This document shows positions 13,798-21,734 of a DNA stretch of 24,088 nt, in pieces (the stretch's first letter is position 1; every line of letters starts with the position of its first letter). The position numbers and the translations under genes were made by a program. Source of the stretch: DASPJR01 sp035628505. Lineage in GTDB: Bacteria; Planctomycetota; SZUA-567; H5-PLA8. The stretch spans positions 1-24,088 of the forward strand of contig DASPJR010000079.1 in the NCBI GenBank assembly GCA_035628505.1, in the 5' to 3' direction. The notes under the pieces are model-generated. The model worked only from the letters and a program-made list of their open reading frames with translations. It had not been told where the DNA came from and made no database searches.

Positions 13798-14901
13798 ATG
13801 AGAATCGCCCTGGATATCTCCAGTGCCGCGCGTGAACAGTCAACGGGCGTGGCCATGTACATCCGCCGGATGATTGCCGCGTTTGGCCGGACAGGGCAGG
13901 GGCACGAGTTCACGCTGGTGACGCGCGCTTCGCGCCTGAAGAATCTTTTTCATATTCCCGCGGCGCCCGCGGTGAATTTCTCGACGAAGATCATGATCGA
14001 GCGGCTTCATCCGATTTTCGCGCGCTCGATCGATGTCTTCCACGGTCTCGATTCGCGTCTTCCCGGCACGTGGATGAAGGCCAGGACGGTTGTCACTATT
14101 CATGACGTTTTTTCAGCCCTGCAATCAACAGAGTTTGCAGACGCCGAATTCCGCGAGATGAAGCGCAAGCGCTACCTCGATTTGACCGAGCGCGCTGACC
14201 GCATCATCTGTGTGAGCGAATCGGTGAAGCGCGACGTTCAGCAGACGCTGAATCCCGATCCGGCAAAACTGCTCGTGGTTTACGAGGCTGGTGGCGAAGG
14301 TTTCTCGCGCCGCGCCCCCGACGAAATCAATCACACCCGGCAGAAACACGGCCTGGCTCGGCCGTACCTTATCTTTGTCGGAAGTGTCAACAAGCGGAAG
14401 AACGTTCCAGCCATGATTCGGGCCTTTGCCGCCGCGAGTAAAGCCACTGGCGAGCTCGACTTCGCAATTGCCGGCCGCATCGGATTTGGGGGCGAGCAGA
14501 TCCGAGAAGCGATTTCGCAGAGCGGGGTTGCCGACAGGGTGAAGCTCCTGGGCTATGTGCCGGATGAGGACGTGCCGGCGCTCTATAGCGGAGCTGAGGC
14601 ATTGCTTTTCACGACACTTTATGAGGGCTTCGGCATTCCGGCACTGGAAGCGATGGCCTGCGGCTGCCCCGTCATCGGAGCGAACGTCGGCAGCCTTCCG
14701 GAAATCATCGGCGATGCCGGAGTGCTGGCGGATCCGGCGTCGATCGATTCGATCGCGTCTGCCATCGAAACTCTCCTTACTGACTCTTCCCGCCGCGCAG
14801 CCTTGCGCGAACGTGGATTTGAGCGGGCCCGGCAGTTCAGCTGGGACAGCGCCGCCGAGAAGTGCCTGAGTATCTATCAAGAATTGCTTCAATCCTCTTA
14901 A
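13798..14901 (+). CDS. Glycosyltransferase family 4 (GT-B fold), second copy
   Basis: 367 residues. The start MRIALDISSAAREQSTGVAM matches the usual GT4 N-terminus. VVTIHDVFS (98-106) and DRIICVSESVKRDV (134-147) mark the acceptor half. YLIFVGSVNKRKNVP (190-204) opens the donor half, and the E-x7-E motif is EGFGIPALE (Glu276, Glu284), followed by AMACGCPV and NVGSLPEIIGDAG. The resemblance to the GT4 at 4428 (shared VVTIHDV, GFG..LEAMACGCPV) points to paralogues or members of the same pathway, but they lie about 9 kb apart with unrelated genes between, so there is no glycan cluster here. The gene begins 27 bp after a strong terminator; the SD is weak. Confidence 0.9.
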   Translation: MRIALDISSAAREQSTGVAMYIRRMIAAFGRTGQGHEFTLVTRASRLKNLFHIPAAPAVNFSTKIMIERLHPIFARSIDVFHGLDSRLPGTWMKARTVVTIHDVFSALQSTEFADAEFREMKRKRYLDLTERADRIICVSESVKRDVQQTLNPDPAKLLVVYEAGGEGFSRRAPDEINHTRQKHGLARPYLIFVGSVNKRKNVPAMIRAFAAASKATGELDFAIAGRIGFGGEQIREAISQSGVADRVKLLGYVPDEDVPALYSGAEALLFTTLYEGFGIPALEAMACGCPVIGANVGSLPEIIGDAGVLADPASIDSIASAIETLLTDSSRRAALRERGFERARQFSWDSAAEKCLSIYQELLQSS

Positions 14902-15020
14902 AATGGTTTCGGCGGAGCATTTGCCAAAACAACCTGCGTTGCTGTGCGCGGCTGTGTCCGGCACGTTGTGACGCTATTTGAACGAAGCTGCTAATTTGAA
15001 GTTAACAACGCGGGGTCTTT

Positions 15021-17060
15021 ATGAGTGCTTTTCGAGTGGCTGGAATCCTGACAGCGCTGCTGTTGATCTGTTTTTCAGAAGCGAAGGCGGCTGAGAATTC
15101 CCTACCCAGCCTTGTCGGCATAACCCAGGCTCGCGTGACTGAAGAGACTGCCGAAAGCGACCTTGTTCAAATTGATGCGCTGACTGGCACCGCCACATTC
15201 GTCTCAAGCGTCCCCATCGCCGCTGGTGGCGAACGGCCAGGCATCGACGCACTGGATCGCCGTCGTGGCAGGTTCTTTTTCCTTCGCGCAGTCGGATCGC
15301 AAACGCGGCTGCTGGCTGTCGATACGACCAGCGGACAACTCCTGGTCGAATCGCTGGTAACGACGCCCGTACTTCATCTGGGCTTTGATCCCGGCAACGG
15401 CGCGCTCTTCGGCATTGCTGCAGGAGACGAATTTGAAAACGCGAACCTCGTGGAGTTCTCGACAAGCGGCGAGCAGCGCGTGCTGCGTCTGATTCGCGGC
15501 GAAGAATTCGGACGTTTTGAGGATCCCGGTGTGGACGCGGTCGATCCGGCGACCGGACGATTCTTTGTGACGACGCGGACAAGCGAGGGAACGCGCCGGC
15601 TTCTGACTATCGACACGCGTACCGGACAGGTCACCAGCAATGTACTGCTCCCGCGGCGTCTGCTGCACATGGCATTCAGTTCCACCCGCGGCGACCTGGT
15701 CGCGATCACTGAACTGACGCCTGGGACGCAGAGAACTGGGAGCTTCGACGAAGCACCCATAGTCGAAGGCTTTTTCAACGATCTTGTCCGCATTGATCCG
15801 GCCACCGGCGTTGAAACCGTGCTCAGCACCATCGGCACGCCTTCCCAGGGTTTCTCCCGACCCGGAGTTGACGCGGCCGATTCCAATACGGATCTGCTGT
15901 TTGTAACCCGTAGTCTTCCGGAGAGCGACGAGCTTCTCACGATTGACATGAATCTGGGCGCCGTGCAGACCGGATCGGTTCCCGCCCCGCGTCTCACTCA
16001 TCTGAGTGTGCGCGCATCGGGAATTCCTGAATTCAGTGGTCAGTTGGTGGCGGCCGGTTCTGTTGGTACGCGCTTCCTTGCCACCCTCACTGCAACAGGC
16101 ATTCCGGCACCCGTGATCACCGTGGGCCAGAACTTTGTTGCTTCGCTGGTTAGCCAGACAACTTCTGGTGATACGACAACGGCCGTGCTGTCGATCTTAT
16201 CCTTCTTTCCAGGCGACTTCATCGTGCCGCTGATCGCCACCAACGCGAACGGATCGACCGTGGCGAACATGCAGGTGTCGATTATCAGCGCCGGATTCTT
16301 CCAGCCGCCTGTATTCTTTGGAACACCTGGCTTCCTGAGTTCACCCGTCGCATTCGGTTCGCTTAACCGTTCGTTCAATTTTCCAGTTCGAACCAGCGGC
16401 GCCACAGACACATCCGTACAGGCATCGCAGCTTCCAAATGGTTTGCGCATGGACGGCAATGTCATCAACGGCACCCCTACCGAGGCGGGAACCTTTACGG
16501 TTCTGCTGACGGCAACGAGCGCCGGCGGGACGGCGCAGCAGGACCTCACGATCGTCATCTCAAGCGACACAGACACGCCGGAGTCATCGCCGCCGCAGGC
16601 GATCGAAGCACCTGCACCGTTTCAGCCGGTTTTTGTCGGGGCCGAGGTGCGCGTTGAGTTGAATTTCACGGCCTCCGGAAGGGATGCTCTGAATTTCTCA
16701 GGAATTGTCGATGTCCCACGCGGCTTCACTCTTGAAGGTCAGGCGGTAGTAATCAGTGTAGGCGCCGTGCAGATTTCCGGCGTGACCGACCGCAGTGCGA
16801 AGGTTCGCTCAGGCGAAAACCGCATTCGGCTCCGGCGCCGGCCAGCCGTGCTCGGCGGAGATCGAGTGCTTGTGCAGGCATCTAGGAAGCGTGCTAGCCT
16901 TGCAAACCAGCTGGCGCCTGTACTGCCCAACGGCACAGCCCAACGCGACGTGCGGACTATTCCGGTGGGCGTGACCATTGGCGAAACAACGGTCAGCGGC
17001 TCGGTGGATCTGCTGGTCAACGGCGTCGCCGGTCAGCGTCTGCGCGCGAGAACACCGTGA
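15021..17060 (+). CDS. Exported repeat protein: triplicated propeller-like region plus Ig-like domain
   Basis: 679 residues with a signal peptide (1-23, ending AKA). Three consecutive similar units cover about 47-133, 141-230 and 253-334. Each opens with a DLVQID/NLVEFS/DLVRID strand, then PG(I/V)DA.D, then LL.(V/I)DT/DM, and resembles paired blades of a beta-propeller. Residues 345-425 look like a beta-sandwich. Residues 430-514 end in LPNGLRMDGNVINGTPTEAG and TFTVLLTATSAGG, which match a putative Ig (He_PIG-type) domain. The C-terminal region (540-679) is beta-rich and unrecognised; no sorting signal or membrane anchor is seen. It is likely secreted or surface-exposed. The downstream ABC operon converges 10 bp away without an obvious terminator. 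The start is supported by the signal peptide, not by a strong SD. Confidence 0.85.
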   Translation: MSAFRVAGILTALLLICFSEAKAAENSLPSLVGITQARVTEETAESDLVQIDALTGTATFVSSVPIAAGGERPGIDALDRRRGRFFFLRAVGSQTRLLAVDTTSGQLLVESLVTTPVLHLGFDPGNGALFGIAAGDEFENANLVEFSTSGEQRVLRLIRGEEFGRFEDPGVDAVDPATGRFFVTTRTSEGTRRLLTIDTRTGQVTSNVLLPRRLLHMAFSSTRGDLVAITELTPGTQRTGSFDEAPIVEGFFNDLVRIDPATGVETVLSTIGTPSQGFSRPGVDAADSNTDLLFVTRSLPESDELLTIDMNLGAVQTGSVPAPRLTHLSVRASGIPEFSGQLVAAGSVGTRFLATLTATGIPAPVITVGQNFVASLVSQTTSGDTTTAVLSILSFFPGDFIVPLIATNANGSTVANMQVSIISAGFFQPPVFFGTPGFLSSPVAFGSLNRSFNFPVRTSGATDTSVQASQLPNGLRMDGNVINGTPTEAGTFTVLLTATSAGGTAQQDLTIVISSDTDTPESSPPQAIEAPAPFQPVFVGAEVRVELNFTASGRDALNFSGIVDVPRGFTLEGQAVVISVGAVQISGVTDRSAKVRSGENRIRLRRRPAVLGGDRVLVQASRKRASLANQLAPVLPNGTAQRDVRTIPVGVTIGETTVSGSVDLLVNGVAGQRLRARTP

Positions 17061-17070
17061 GACGAGGCGT

Positions 17071-17883
17071 TCAGCCTTTCTCCAGGAACCGCTGAATGCC
17101 CGGCACCGGGCGCTCGTCGAAGATGTATTCCGGCGTGCCCTGCGCGGCGATATATCCGCCTTCCATAAAGATGACCCGGTCGGCGATGTCGCGCGCGAAG
17201 TCCATGTCATGCGTGACCAGAAGCATCGTCATGCCTTCTGCAGCCAGATCACGGATGACGCGCAGCACTTCCTTGGTCAGCACCGGATCGAGCGCCGACG
17301 TGGCTTCATCAAAGAGCATGACATCCGGACTCATGGCCAGCGAACGCGCAATAGCCACGCGCTGCTGCTGACCGCCGGAGAGCGTCAGCGGGTCGCACGG
17401 ATGCTTCTCCCAAAGCCCCACGTGCTTGAGCGTTTCTTCAGCGATGGCGCGGCATTCCTCGAGCGGCTTATTCAGAACATACCGCGGGCCGCTCATCACA
17501 TTCTCGATGACCGACCAGTGCGGGAAGAGATTGAAGCGCTGAAAGACCATTCCGACGTGGCGGCGCAGATACTGAGCCTGCTGCTGCTCGGCGCGGGTGG
17601 GCACGTGGTTTTCCGGACGCCCCTCGCTGACGACCTGCCCCTTCAGCAGCACGCGGCCTTCCTGGTACTGCTCGAGGAGATTCAGGCAGCGCAGAAACGT
17701 TGACTTACCGCAGCCGTTGGGCCCCAGGATTACGAGCACCTCTGCTTTGTTGACGGCCAGATCGACGCCCTTGAGCACCTGCTTGGGTCCAAAGCTTTTC
17801 TTGATGCCTTGCGCGACCAGGATCTGGTCGGTGGCGGCAACGGCGGCTTCGTTCTTTTTCGGCTTCGACTCAGTCATAATCAT
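17071..17883 (-). CDS. Amino acid ABC transporter ATP-binding protein (GlnQ/HisP type)
   Basis: 270 residues. It energises import of polar amino acids as a cytoplasmic dimer on the permease. Landmarks: Walker A GPNGCGKS (54-61), Q-loop Gln115 in MVFQRFNLFP, signature LSGGQQQR (168-175), Walker B VMLFDE (188-193), D-loop SALDP and H-loop VTHDMDFARDIAD. Residues 1-20 form an extra polar N-terminus. Starts at 17883 or 17877 (MIM) are both possible; the permease stop is 3 nt upstream, so translation is probably coupled. It is the last gene of the three-gene minus-strand unit after the binding protein and permease. Confidence 0.95.
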   Translation of the reverse strand: MIMTESKPKKNEAAVAATDQILVAQGIKKSFGPKQVLKGVDLAVNKAEVLVILGPNGCGKSTFLRCLNLLEQYQEGRVLLKGQVVSEGRPENHVPTRAEQQQAQYLRRHVGMVFQRFNLFPHWSVIENVMSGPRYVLNKPLEECRAIAEETLKHVGLWEKHPCDPLTLSGGQQQRVAIARSLAMSPDVMLFDEATSALDPVLTKEVLRVIRDLAAEGMTMLLVTHDMDFARDIADRVIFMEGGYIAAQGTPEYIFDERPVPGIQRFLEKG

Positions 17884-17886
17884 TGG

Positions 17887-18582
17887 CTAATGCCCATGAA
17901 CATTGTCCAGGTGCAGTTCCGGCATGCCGCGCGCCTTCAACCGGTTCTCGATGTACTTGCCCAGGTAGTAACAGGGCAGCGACAGCGCAAGGTAGAAAAT
18001 GGCGGCGACTACGAGCATCTCCGCAACGGCAGCGCGACTTTTGCCGACGCTCTGCGCTACCGTGAGCAATTCCTGTACGCCGATGACGCTGACAAGGCAA
18101 CTATCTTTCAACATTGCAATCAAATCGTTGATCACCGGCGGAATGACAATCCTGAACGCCTGCGGAAGCACGACTCGGAAAAACGATTGGCGCTCGCTCA
18201 TGCCGATCGAGAGCGCCGCTTCGCGCTGACCCTTATCAATGGCCTGCAGGCCCGCGCGGTGAATCTCGGCTTCGTAGGCGGCGTAATTGCCAGCCAGGCA
18301 CGCGACGCCCACGTAGAAGGCGTCGAAGGTCAGCAGATCCGTCCCCCAGTGCACGCCGAGCTGCGCCAGGGAGAAGTACACGAGGTATAGCTGCACCAGC
18401 AGCGGCGTGCCGCGCACCACTTCGATATAGACCGATGCCGGCCACGACAACCACCGGTGACGGCTGGAGCGCATGAGCGCCAGCGCAAGTCCAAGGCAGA
18501 CGGCAAGAGGCATGCTCAGGAGGGTGAGCAGCAACGTATTTCCCGTGGCTGTCAGGAAGCGCTGAAGAACCTGCGGTTGCAA
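17887..18582 (-). CDS. Amino acid ABC transporter permease (HisM/GlnP type)
   Basis: 231 residues with about five hydrophobic helices. The EAA coupling loop is clear: YEAEIHRAGLQAIDKGQREA, followed by ALSIGMS. The region after the first helix has VYIEVVRGTPLLVQL, typical of polar-amino-acid permeases. The start is uncertain: 18582 is a TTG with no SD in front, no ATG, GTG or other TTG exists upstream before the stop at 18628-18630, and the frame between (I-D-I-V-L-Q-P) reads like protein. A GGAGG at 18607-18611 lies 12 nt before an in-frame ATC (18594) and 18 nt before an ATT (18588), so a non-canonical start is possible. Only one permease gene is present, so it may work as a homodimer. Confidence 0.9.
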   Translation of the reverse strand: MQPQVLQRFLTATGNTLLLTLLSMPLAVCLGLALALMRSSRHRWLSWPASVYIEVVRGTPLLVQLYLVYFSLAQLGVHWGTDLLTFDAFYVGVACLAGNYAAYEAEIHRAGLQAIDKGQREAALSIGMSERQSFFRVVLPQAFRIVIPPVINDLIAMLKDSCLVSVIGVQELLTVAQSVGKSRAAVAEMLVVAAIFYLALSLPCYYLGKYIENRLKARGMPELHLDNVHGH

Positions 18583-18651
18583 GACAATGTCGATGGCTTT
18601 GCTCTGCCTCCGATACTGTTTCCCTCTTTAAGAGGGCGAGAGGATTGGGCG

Positions 18652-19533
18652 TTACTTCTTTTCCTTAATGCCGACTTCCTGCTGCTTGTCGTTCATGATG
18701 TTCCACTTCTTGTAAATCTCGGCCAGCTCGCCGTTCTCCTTCATGACGTCAAGAATGCGATTCACTTCTTCGAGCAGAGCTTTGTCTTCCTTGCGCACCG
18801 CGACCGCATATTTTCCCGGACTAAAGGTCTGCGGCACATTGAAGAGCTTCGGGTTGCTGGCCGCGTAATGCGCGGCGATGATGCTCTCCTGCAGCACAGC
18901 ATCTACACGCTTGACGAGCAGGTTGTCGTACGGCGTCAGGGAGTCGGCATGGCCGACGATCTGGTCCTGCGTAAAACCGGCCTTGGTCAAAACGTTGTTG
19001 GCCTCGGCGCCATTCAGCGTTCCTATCTTTTTCCCTTTCAGGTCTTCCAGCGTCTTGTACTTGTCTTTGTCCTCCGCGCGGACGGTAAGCTGCTGCTCGT
19101 AAAGATAGTATGGCGCCGAAAAGCTGACGACTTTTGCGCGCTCTTCGTTGACTTCGATTCCATTCATCACCATGTCCGTGCGCTTGGCGACCATGTTGTC
19201 GAGCAGGCCGTCCCAGGTTGTGGAGACCAGTTCGGGCTTTACGCCCATATGAGCGGCCAGCTTTTCCATGATCTCGGATTCAAAGCCGACCACCTTATCC
19301 GTTTTGTCGACATAGACGAAGGGCGCGCCGCCTTCCTTGTCCGCGCCCCACTTGATCACCTTCGTACTCTTGATCCGCGCGAGCGTGTCGCCACCGGCTG
19401 CGGGCGCGTCTGCCGGCTTACCGCCGTCGGCCTGGGTATTCGGTTTGGCTCCGCCGCCGCAACCGCACAGCAGAAGAATCAGGCTGGCCAGAAAAAATGA
19501 AACGCCTCCCTGGAGGAAACGCGATGTCGACAT
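18652..19533 (-). CDS. Amino acid ABC transporter substrate-binding lipoprotein (SBP family 3)
   Basis: 293 residues. A lipoprotein signal peptide ends in LCGC, with the lipid-anchored Cys at 25, followed by a Gly/Ala/Pro-rich linker to about 50. The family 3 domain then runs from about 55 to 285: IKWGADKEGGAPFVYVD, GFESEIMEKLA, NGIEVNEERAKVVSFSAPYY (the classic ERA..V.FS.PY block) and GKKIGTLNGAEANNVL. It captures an amino acid at the membrane face and hands it to the permease. It heads the operon; its promoter should lie in the 275-bp gap before the MoxR gene. An SD-like GGGAGA lies about 11 nt before the ATG. The ligand is unknown; the charged and polar pocket residues cannot be assigned from sequence alone. 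Confidence 0.95.
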   Translation of the reverse strand: MSTSRFLQGGVSFFLASLILLLCGCGGGAKPNTQADGGKPADAPAAGGDTLARIKSTKVIKWGADKEGGAPFVYVDKTDKVVGFESEIMEKLAAHMGVKPELVSTTWDGLLDNMVAKRTDMVMNGIEVNEERAKVVSFSAPYYLYEQQLTVRAEDKDKYKTLEDLKGKKIGTLNGAEANNVLTKAGFTQDQIVGHADSLTPYDNLLVKRVDAVLQESIIAAHYAASNPKLFNVPQTFSPGKYAVAVRKEDKALLEEVNRILDVMKENGELAEIYKKWNIMNDKQQEVGIKEKK

Positions 19534-19726
19534 GATCTTAATGTTCTCCCATGAAACAAATATTCTGCATCCGGACCTGTTCCAGTGCCCGGCATTCTCG
19601 GCGTTAAACTTCGCAACGCACTAGATTGCAGAAAGTTTGTGCGTATTCTCTAGAAGTTCAGATTGGGCGCAAGCGTAAACTAAGCGCGTGCCGCACCATT
19701 TAAGTACGGCGCGTGTGCCGGCGTTT

Positions 19727-19756
19727 TTGAAGCTTTTTTGCCCTCAAGCATCTAAT
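19727..19756 (+). promoter_or_regulatory. Candidate promoter for the MoxR/Bat operon
   Basis: TTGAAG (19727-19732, 4 of 6) and TCTAAT (19751-19756, 5 of 6) are separated by 18 bp, about 50 bp upstream of the MoxR ATG, in the divergent gap with the ABC operon. The match is fair and no other promoter was clearer. Confidence 0.35.
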
Positions 19757-19808
19757 AGAGCGTACAACTGTCCGGGTACGTGTGCTTTACAGGAGTCAAG
19801 TCGCCGCT

Positions 19809-20798
19809 ATGAGCGTGGACGTTCAGAAGATTAAAGAGCAGGTCGTCAGGCAATCCGAACAAATCGAACAAGTCAAAGCAGAGGTCCGCAAGGTTCTCGT
19901 CGGGCAGGACGTCATGCTTTCACGGCTGCTGATTGCCCTGCTCACCGGAGGCCATGTGCTCCTGGAAGGCGTACCCGGGCTGGCCAAGACGACAGCGATC
20001 AAGGCGCTTGCCGGTGCGATTCACTGCAAGTTCAACCGCATTCAGTTCACGCCCGACCTGCTGCCGGCGGACTTGATCGGAACGCTCATTTACAACCCGC
20101 GCGAAGGAAATTTCACAACCAAGAAGGGCCCGGTGTTTGCCAACCTGGTGCTTGCCGATGAAATCAATCGCGCGCCGTCCAAAGTTCAATCAGCGCTGCT
20201 GGAAGCCATGCAGGAACACCAGGTCACCATCGGCGATAATTCGTTCACTCTCGAAGAACCGTTCCTTGTGCTGGCCACGCAGAATCCGATCGAGCAGGAA
20301 GGCACCTATCCGCTTCCCGAAGCGCAAGTCGACCGCTTTATGCTGAAGGTCGTCATCGGCTATCCAACTAAGGCGGAAGAGCGCAAGGTCGTCGACACCG
20401 TGCTCGACGAGATCCGCCGCGAAGTAAAGCCCGTGCTCGAGCCCAAGCAGCTGCTGGAGATCAAGAAGACCGTCGGCTCCATTTATATGGACGACAAGGT
20501 CAAGGATTATGTGCTCGATGTCGTGAGCGCCACGCGCGATCCGAAGTCCTATAAGATGCCCGAACTCGCGCCCTTGATTCAGTACGGCGCCTCGCCGCGT
20601 GCATCAATCAATCTCTGCCTGGCTGCACGCGCGAACGCCTTCCTTTCCGGTCGCGGCTACGTCACGCCTCAGGACGTGAAAGAGATCGCATACGACATCC
20701 TGCGCCACCGCGTAATTCTCACGTACGAAGCCGAAGCCGAGTCGAAGACACCTGACGATGTCGTAAGAAAAGTTCTGGAATCAGTTCCCGTACCTTAA
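19809..20798 (+). CDS. MoxR-family AAA+ ATPase
   Basis: 329 residues from the ATG at 19809. MoxR ATPases act as chaperone-like partners of von Willebrand factor A proteins. Walker A is GVPGLAKT (54-61), Walker B is LVLADE (113-118), sensor 1 is ATQNP (Asn159), and the arginine finger region is EAQVDRF (171-177). The C-terminal lid covers about 230-329. An upstream GTG at 19782 would add 9 atypical residues; the SD AGGAG lies 13 nt before my start, which is longer than usual. It heads an operon with DUF58 and VWA genes, the canonical MoxR arrangement. Confidence 0.95.
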   Translation: MSVDVQKIKEQVVRQSEQIEQVKAEVRKVLVGQDVMLSRLLIALLTGGHVLLEGVPGLAKTTAIKALAGAIHCKFNRIQFTPDLLPADLIGTLIYNPREGNFTTKKGPVFANLVLADEINRAPSKVQSALLEAMQEHQVTIGDNSFTLEEPFLVLATQNPIEQEGTYPLPEAQVDRFMLKVVIGYPTKAEERKVVDTVLDEIRREVKPVLEPKQLLEIKKTVGSIYMDDKVKDYVLDVVSATRDPKSYKMPELAPLIQYGASPRASINLCLAARANAFLSGRGYVTPQDVKEIAYDILRHRVILTYEAEAESKTPDDVVRKVLESVPVP

Positions 20799-20813
20799 CG
20801 GCAGCTCTCGGAA

Positions 20814-20841
20814 AAGAGCCTGGAGCCAAGAGCTAAGAGCC
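20814..20841. repeat. Tandem heptamer array (4 copies, AAGAGCC-like)
   Basis: AAGAGCC, TGGAGCC, AAGAGCT and AAGAGCC run head to tail in the 51-bp gap between the MoxR and DUF58 genes. The first and last copies are identical. It may be a slippage product; it can also pair weakly with AGCTCT at 20803-20808. Confidence 0.6.
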
Positions 20842-20849
20842 ACCGTAAA

Positions 20850-21734
20850 ATGCCGCGCGATGTCAACGAAGTCTTAAAGGAGGTCCGACGAATTCAGATC
20901 GTCGCCAACCGGCAGGTCAACGACCTCCTTGCCGGCGAGTACCTCAGCGTCTTCAAAGGGCGCGGGATGGAGTTCGACGCGGTGCGCGAGTACGTCCCCG
21001 GCGATGAAATCCGCAGCATCGATTGGAATGTCACCGCCCGCACAGGCGTTCCGTACGTCAAAAAGTTCTGCGAAGAACGCGAGCTCACCGTATTGATGGC
21101 CGTGGATATTTCTGCGTCGGGCTCGTTTGGATCGCTGCGCTTGAGCAAGATGGAGACGGCGGCAGAAGTCGCAGCGGTGCTGATGTTCAGCGCGCTGAAA
21201 AATCATGATAAGGTCGGCCTGGTGCTCTTTGCCGATGATGTCGTGAAATACATTCCGCCGCGCAAAGGGCGCGCGAACGTGCTGCGACTGATCCGCGATC
21301 TGCTGCTCACCGATTCAATCAAGGCGCCGACCAATATTTCCCGCGCTCTGGAGTTTGTCGGACGCGTGCAGCGCCGCAAATGCGTTGTATTCCTGATGAG
21401 CGATTTTCTGGGCGAGGATTGTTCGCAGGCGCTCGCGATCGGCAATCAGCGTCACGACGTAGTCGCCGTCACGCTCTCTGATCCGCGTGAAGCGACGCTA
21501 CCGGACGTCGGCTTCCTGACCCTGCGCGATGCTGAAACTGACGAAATCCTGGAACTCGACACGCGGCATCCGAAAGTGCGCCAGCTCTTTGCGCAGGCGG
21601 CCGCAAAGAGGAACGGCCAGCTCAGCTCATGGCTGCGGCGCGCGGCCGTCGACAGGCTGGATATTCGCACCGATCAGCCGTATGCGCTGAGCTTGCAGAA
21701 ATTCTTCCATATGCGCGAGCGGCGGATGCGATGA
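20850..21734 (+). CDS. DUF58 domain protein with MIDAS (MoxR partner)
   Basis: 294 residues. The DUF58 signature YVPGDEIRSIDWNVTARTG is at 48-66. Asp86-Ile-Ser88-Ala-Ser90 (DISAS) is the start of a MIDAS metal-binding von Willebrand-type site, followed by VAAVLMFSALKNHDKVGLVLF and the VVFLMSDFLGED strand. It is thought to interact with MoxR at the cytoplasmic membrane face. No membrane helix is seen, so it is probably cytoplasmic. It overlaps the next gene by 4 nt (ATGA). The SD is weak, but the start agrees with the family N-terminus (EVLKEVRRI). Confidence 0.93.
   Translation: MPRDVNEVLKEVRRIQIVANRQVNDLLAGEYLSVFKGRGMEFDAVREYVPGDEIRSIDWNVTARTGVPYVKKFCEERELTVLMAVDISASGSFGSLRLSKMETAAEVAAVLMFSALKNHDKVGLVLFADDVVKYIPPRKGRANVLRLIRDLLLTDSIKAPTNISRALEFVGRVQRRKCVVFLMSDFLGEDCSQALAIGNQRHDVVAVTLSDPREATLPDVGFLTLRDAETDEILELDTRHPKVRQLFAQAAAKRNGQLSSWLRRAAVDRLDIRTDQPYALSLQKFFHMRERRMR

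Noticed and set aside
15204..16001. Minus-strand frames inside the exported repeat protein
   Set aside because: The plus-strand frame carries a signal peptide, internal repeats and an Ig-like block; the antisense frames are unstructured.
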